Assembly: GCA_965240325.2 (NCBI GenBank)
Contig: OZ251248.1
Span: 124,001 to 188,000 of the forward strand
Source: Rebecca billardiae RCC1528
Taxonomy: Eukaryota > Haptophyta
Direction of reading: 5' to 3'
DNA length: 64,000 bases
Under the pieces are notes generated by a model that searched no databases, was not told the origin of the DNA, and saw only the letters and a list, made by a program, of their open reading frames with translations. The position numbers and the translations under genes were made by a program. Below are positions 59,606-64,000 of this stretch, piece after piece. The stretch's first letter is position 1, and the number at the start of each line of letters is the position of its first letter.

Positions 59606-60658
59606 TCAGTACCCGCCGATGCTCCCGCCGCCGCGCCCGGCGATGTATGGCAGCACCATCTCCATCACCAGCAGGATCAGCGGATTCCACACAATTAAAT
59701 AGCGGATCGCATCGAGCAGGTTGAGCCACATCAGCGAGTGGCGCTCCCACGGGAAGACCTGCGAGACGTGGACGCGCTCGCTGCAGTACGCGCACGTGTC
59801 CTTCTTGCCGATCAGCGCCCAGCCGCGGATGCACGACTGGTGGTACCGGTGCCCGCAGTTGAGCGCCACCGTCGGCTCGGCCTCGTTGCCCGTGCCCGCC
59901 AGGCAGCCGGCAAACGGGTTCTCGAGCCGCATCGTCGTCGGGTCGAGCTGCGAGAGCTCGGACTCGGACTCGGCGGCGGTGCCGACGAGCGCGCCGGCGC
60001 AGACGCAGCACATCGTCGGCGGCAGCTCGCGCCGCTCCTCCTCGTCGCGCGACGTGCCCAGCCCCATCCGCGCGGCCATGGTCTCGGCACAGAGCGACGC
60101 GCAGTCGCGCGTGAGCACGCCCAGATAGAGCCCGCCGCCCAGGATGGCGGCGCCGACCGGCGCGCCGTACCCGGCGAGGCCGAGGGCGCGCGGGATCGCG
60201 AAGAACTCGGAGAGCACCACGACGTACCCCAGCGCGCCGCACGCGAAGCACACGCGCGTCACAACCGAGAACCATTTGTAAACCTGCCGCGGCGTCTGCT
60301 TGGCGAGCTCGCGCCGCGTGGCGAGGTACATGACGTGGCCCGTGGCGACGGTGAAGAGCGACCAGACGGCGAGCACGCTCGGGAACACAAAGTACACCGC
60401 GCACCCCGCCGGGATCAGCCACAGCCCCACGAGGCTCACGAGGAGGTACGCGCGGTCGTGCTTCTTGCGGCACTCCATCACCAGGTACTGGAAGCCGACG
60501 AGCGTGACGACGAAGACGAAGAGCACGATGAGCGCGCGGCGCTCCTCGCGCTGCGACCGATGCACAAAGTACCGGTGCGTCGTGCCCACCCGGCGGCCGA
60601 TCCGCGCCGGCGGGGCGGTCGGATGCCGAATAGAGGCGGCGTGCGCGCTTGCTTCCAT
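59606..60658 (-). CDS. RNF121: RNF121/RNF175-type membrane RING-finger protein
   Basis: Predicted ER/Golgi membrane E3 ubiquitin ligase. Intronless, 350 aa from MEASAHAASIRHP (60658). An upstream in-frame Met adds 54 unconserved residues. Five or so transmembrane segments cover about residues 40-185 (ALIVLFVFVVTLVGFQYLV, YLLVSLVGLWLIPAGCAVYF, VLAVWSLFTVATGHVMYLA, VVTRVCFACGALGYVVVL, PVGAAILGGGLYLGVL). The RING (about 215-300) has CCVCAG, NCGHRYHQSCIRGWALIGKK and TCAYC, the CIRGW-x-x-x-GKK-x-TC-x-YC phrase diagnostic of RNF121. The C-terminal PWERHSLMWLNLLDAIRYLI and a last hydrophobic segment also match. Divergent from the sulfotransferase gene, about 200 bases apart. Confidence 0.93.
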   Translation of the reverse strand: MEASAHAASIRHPTAPPARIGRRVGTTHRYFVHRSQREERRALIVLFVFVVTLVGFQYLVMECRKKHDRAYLLVSLVGLWLIPAGCAVYFVFPSVLAVWSLFTVATGHVMYLATRRELAKQTPRQVYKWFSVVTRVCFACGALGYVVVLSEFFAIPRALGLAGYGAPVGAAILGGGLYLGVLTRDCASLCAETMAARMGLGTSRDEEERRELPPTMCCVCAGALVGTAAESESELSQLDPTTMRLENPFAGCLAGTGNEAEPTVALNCGHRYHQSCIRGWALIGKKDTCAYCSERVHVSQVFPWERHSLMWLNLLDAIRYLIVWNPLILLVMEMVLPYIAGRGGGSIGGY

Positions 60659-60856
60659 CGCTCTGCGCTTTTGACCACGGCGCGGGCTCGTTGTGCGCAG
60701 CGTCGTCGGGAACCAGCTTGAAGCTTGCACAGCAGGACCGAAAGTCCTGCCACTGTGCTTTCGAGCTGCGGGCGTTCGGTTTGGCCCGCACGATGGCGGC
60801 GGGCCGGCGGCCCTGCCCAAGTACTTGAGGCTTGCTCACTGCTGCAAAGGCCCCCG

Positions 60857-62059
60857 ATGCGGGGCGGTGGCCGGGCTCAAGACGTACGCGACAGCCACGC
60901 GGCGTACCGTCGCCGCGCGCTGCTAGCCCTGCTCCCGCTGTGCCTCGCCGGACCGGGCTCGGAGGCCAAGGGCCCGACGGCTCGCACCGCGACGTTCAAC
61001 TGCAGTAACGGGCCGGGCATGCTCCCAAACCTGCTCGCGTGCCCGCTCACGCTGGAGCAGCGCGAGGCGCTGAGGCTTGGTGCGGTGCAGGTGCTCTTCG
61101 TGCACGTGCCCAAGTCGGGCGGCACCACCGCCGAGACACTGCTCACCGAGCTGCTGCGCGAGTCGTCGGGTCGGGAGCCGAGGCGCGCGGTGCTGCGACG
61201 GCCGGGCGACACGATCAAGTTCCTGCGGAAGAGCGTGAAAGAGCGGGCGCGGATGGCGCTGCTGCAGTCCAAGGCGACCGTGCACGTGGACACGGCCGAG
61301 GACCCCGGCGTGCTGCGGCTCATGGCGACCACGGTGCGCAACCCGGTCGACCGCATCGTCTCGAATTACAAATATTCCATTCCACGCTCGCGCCGCAGCA
61401 CGCACCTCGCAGCGGGCGCGTGCACCATGTTCGGCCTCAACCGCTCGGACCTCGGCGCGTTCGTGCGCTGGTACGGCGCGCACCGCGGCGCGCTGATCGA
61501 GTACTCCAACTTCGCCACGCGGCTGCTCGTCAGCCAGCTCGAGAACCCCGCGCACCTGCAGGCGAGCGACGGCGGCCGGTACGTCGGTCGCGCGTGCGAG
61601 CTGAGGCCGTTGCCGCCGGTGACGGACGCGGACCTGCGGTGGGCGATGCGCCGCCTGGCGCGGATGTCGCTGATCGGGCTGGTCGAGGACCTCGACGAGT
61701 CGCAGCGCATGTGGCGACGCGCGTGGACCGGCGGCCCCACGCGTGCCGCGGGCGGCGCTGCCGCGGCGGCCGGCACCGCTATGCGAGCGTGCGGCAACGC
61801 CGGCCACGCCTACTGCACGGGCGCCACCGGCGTGCGCGCGACCCTCGCGCGCGAGTACCCCGCGCTGCTCGCGCAGCTCGAGGCGGACAACCGCTTCGAC
61901 ATCGCGCTGTGGAACTACGCCGCGCGGCTGTACGAGGCGCAGCGTGCGGCGTACGCTGCCCACGCCGCGGCCGCGGCCGACAGAGCCAGAAGGCGCAGTG
62001 TCAGGCGACTCGGCGGCGGCGGCGGCCGTAGTCAGCGACAGCCGCAGCGGAACTTGTAG
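60857..62059 (+). CDS. secretory-pathway sulfotransferase
   Basis: Probable PAPS-dependent carbohydrate sulfotransferase. Intronless, 400 aa from MRGGGRAQDVRDSH (60857). The frame is open from 60725. A hydrophobic signal (RALLALLPLCLAGPGSEA) lies at about residues 20-37. The 5'-phosphosulfate-binding loop is VLFVHVPKSGGTTAETLL (about 80-97) and the 3'-phosphate-binding motif is TVRNPVDRIVSNYKYS (about 159-174), the pattern of the Sulfotransfer_2 / HS2ST-like families. Ordered acceptor-domain blocks follow (DLGAFVRWYG, ATRLLVSQLE, MSLIGLVEDLDESQRMW). A C-x-x-x-GHAYC stretch and a basic tail end the protein. Acceptor unknown; algal cell-surface sulfated polysaccharides are the plausible target (inference). 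Confidence 0.82.
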   Translation: MRGGGRAQDVRDSHAAYRRRALLALLPLCLAGPGSEAKGPTARTATFNCSNGPGMLPNLLACPLTLEQREALRLGAVQVLFVHVPKSGGTTAETLLTELLRESSGREPRRAVLRRPGDTIKFLRKSVKERARMALLQSKATVHVDTAEDPGVLRLMATTVRNPVDRIVSNYKYSIPRSRRSTHLAAGACTMFGLNRSDLGAFVRWYGAHRGALIEYSNFATRLLVSQLENPAHLQASDGGRYVGRACELRPLPPVTDADLRWAMRRLARMSLIGLVEDLDESQRMWRRAWTGGPTRAAGGAAAAAGTAMRACGNAGHAYCTGATGVRATLAREYPALLAQLEADNRFDIALWNYAARLYEAQRAAYAAHAAAAADRARRRSVRRLGGGGGRSQRQPQRNL

Positions 62060-62381
62060 CTAGCTGCTAGCGCTGTCACGCCGTGATTACACGCGATGGG
62101 ATATGCCATATGGCGCGACACGACTGCCATAGTCTGATGATGACCCTGACGGTCATCATCGTGATCGTGACGACGACATCGTCACGTCCATCGGCGTCGT
62201 ACGTCAGCAGGCGCAGCAGTAAGCGAATATAACAAGCAGCGCGACATGTGAAATGACTGTCGACCGGCGGAACATGACGATAAGTCGTGATGACGATATG
62301 ATCTGCGAGTGTGGTGCCATGCGGCGCGTCGGCACCGCGGCACGCGGGCTCGGGGCCCTCGAGTGGCACGCCGTGCCATCG
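62060..62381. other. intergenic between converging genes
   Basis: Short AT-richer stretch with TGACGATGACG-like phrases. No gene supported. Confidence 0.5.
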
Positions 62382-62876
62382 TCAGCCCTCCGCCGCCTCG
62401 TCGTCCTGATCCACGTACACGCGCAGCTCAAAGTCGGGCGAGCGCGCGAAGCCAGCCGCGGGGTCGTCGAGGTCGTCGCGGTGGAAGACGGCGAACGCGC
62501 TGCCTGCTGCCGCGCCCGGTGCGCCCAGGGTGGCTGCGGCGGGCTGCGGCGGCCCGGCGGTGGTGTGCGTGGCATGCGCCGGGCTCTCGCCGACGAAGCC
62601 ACCGGCCACGGCGGCGGCCGGGGCGCCGCCCGGCGCACCCGCAGCCGCAGGCGCCTCCGCCGCGCCGCCGGTCGGCCCATGCCGCCGCAGCGCCACAAAG
62701 GCCGCGTGAAAGTGCAACCGCCACTGGACCTCGGTCGCCAGCCCGAGGGCCGCGTGCGCGCTCAGCACCAGGCGCACGTCCGCGCTGGCCGCGAGCGCAT
62801 GCGCCGCGCCGGCTGAGGCGGGGCTCGGCGCCGCCGGCGCGCCGCCCTCCTCCGTCGAGCGGCGAGCGGCGGCCAT

Positions 62877-62924
<48 letters not shown>

Positions 62925-64000
62925 CTCAGGGGGGGAGTCCAGCCGGAGCTCCACCGCCACCTCGCCGTCTGCGAGCCACGCGGCGAGCTGCGCGGCGGAG
63001 CGGCTGGTCGGCGGCTCCAGCCTCGCCCCGCTGCGCAGCGACCACGCCCGCCACGCGCCGCTCACCGCGCGCCGGCCCTCCCCGAGCGCGTCCAGCTGCA
63101 GACTCAGCGCCGCGCCGCCGCCTCCGGCCGAGCCGGCGGCCTGCGGCGAACCAAACGGGAGAGGCGGGCCAAAGGGCCCGCGGTGGGCGCCGCCGCTGAG
63201 GTCGAGGCCCGCGCTCGCGGCCCTGCCCAGCTCGAACCGCGCCGCGGCCTCCTCCTCGCCGTCCACCAGCGCGCGAGCCGCGCCGCCACTGCCGCCGCCA
63301 TCGGCGGACAGCTGCTGCGCCAGCCCACCCGCGCCGCCGCCCGCTGCCGCCGTCCACGGCGGCGGCGCGAGGACGACGCTCGGGTCGAGCAGCGCCGCGG
63401 CGCCGGCGTGGCACAGCACGAGGCGGCGGAGGCGCAGCGTGCGTGGCGCGGGCTGCACCTGCCCCGGCGCGCGGAACACGCGCTCGAAGTAGTGCGTGTA
63501 ACGAATCTGGCCTGCGCCGCGGCACGCGTCGCCGTCGCTCACGCGCGCCGCGCGAAAGAAGTGCAGCGCCGCGCTCGCGTCGGCGCACGCCGGGTGGCGG
63601 AGCGCGATGAGCAGGCTCGCGATCATCACGCCGGTGCGCCCCTTCCCCGCCTTGCAGTGCACGGCGATCACGTTGCGCTCGTCCGCCGCCAGCCACGCGC
63701 GCGCGTCAGCCACGAACAGCAGCAGAGCGTTCAGGGTCGGCGGGTGGTGGTCCGGGAAGGGGATGCGGATGGCTGAATGGAAGTGCGCCGGGTCGTAGTC
63801 GCGCTCGTCGCAGAGGTTGTACACGCGGTGGCACCCAGGGTGCTTCGCGTGCATGAACCGCGCCACGTCGAGGATCGAGTTCCTGTAAGCCGCCTCAATG
63901 TTGGTCGCTGGGAGGCCCATCGCAATGATGGTCGGCGTGATGTAGGTGAGGTCGAGGTCGAAGCCGTCGCCCTCGTAGCGGTACTTTGAGCCGGAGACGA
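62382..64000 (-). CDS. PTEN: PTEN-type dual-specificity / PIP3 phosphatase (5' end outside the window)
   Basis: Probable cytosolic phosphoinositide 3-phosphatase. The open frame runs to the window edge, so the N-terminus is missing. Coding continues upstream of Met 63920, because 63921-64000 encodes FDLDLTYITPTIIAMGLPA, a PTEN hallmark (FDLDLTYI..NIIAMG). At least 539 aa are visible. The phosphatase core has YNLCDERDYDP and then the P-loop HCKAGKGRTGVM, identical to the PTEN signature (the two Lys favour PIP3). The following HFFRAARVSDGDACRGAGQI and RYTHYFERVF match the PTEN pattern before the C2 domain. The C2-like region (about 63480 down to 62400) is divergent and full of Gly/Ala insertions, including a poly-Gly run at about 62880-62925. 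Near the end, GSAFAVFHRDDLDDP and FELRVYVDQDDEA could be the last C2 strands. Confidence 0.92.

Overview
The window is a piece of nuclear genome from a GC-rich, intron-containing eukaryote, most likely a marine alga with a complex red-derived plastid (haptophyte or pelagophyte type; inference). The main evidence is a CYP38/TLP40-type thylakoid-lumen cyclophilin (2858-5433). Its N-terminus reads as an ER signal with a Phe after the cleavage site (ALAFARP), then a transit region, then a twin-arginine lumen signal. Other evidence is spliced genes whose introns I could place by codon phase, long (TA)n arrays, and eukaryote-specific families (DENND6, POLE3, RNF121, MUT9-like CK1, GT29, PTEN). Nothing bacterial, no rRNA and no tRNA was recognised.

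Layout: 233-2477 (-) bZIP factor; 2858-5433 (+) CYP38-like PPIase; 5434-9675 gene-poor, with a candidate 1-kb inverted-repeat element (5655-6677) and unassigned ORFs; 9676-10134 (-) profilin-like; 10717-11193 (-) membrane-anchored DUF1971/TehB-like cupin; 11485-12186 (+) multipass membrane protein; 13340-13899 (-) organellar bL20 head-to-head with 14021-16471 (+) RAP-domain protein; 16955-22321 (+) kinase/EF-hand/four cNMP-domain protein; 22625-26097 (+) nucleotide-diphospho-sugar glycosyltransferase; 26098-30385 gene-poor with two (TA)n arrays; 30386-33124 (+) MUT9-like casein kinase; 34905-37898 (-) membrane RING protein with SHOCT; 38391-40490 (-) BMT5-like rRNA methyltransferase head-to-head with 40628-42682 (+) RlmN-like radical SAM methyltransferase; 42956-46508 (+) unknown protein; 47066-49222 (-) F-box/kelch-like; 49468-52529 (-) DENND6; 52673-54150 (+) frameshifted gene; 54154-56237 a terminal-inverted-repeat element framed by (TA)n; 57249-57988 (-) POLE3 head-to-head with 58130-58951 (+) GT29-like; 59606-60658 (-) RNF121 head-to-head with 60857-62059 (+) sulfotransferase; 62382-64000 (-, 5' incomplete) PTEN-type phosphatase.

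Common themes: genes are often arranged head-to-head with short shared upstream regions, and two of these pairs are functionally related (bL20/RAP, BMT5-like/RlmN-like). Most intron donors read GTGCG rather than GTRAG. Many introns contain telomere-like TTAGGG/CCCTAA stretches in either orientation. Intergenic DNA carries (TA)n arrays and at least two non-autonomous-looking inverted-repeat elements. Exon joins below were chosen by hand from reading phase and family conservation, with no transcript evidence. Feature spans for spliced genes include introns, and exon coordinates are given in the evidence.
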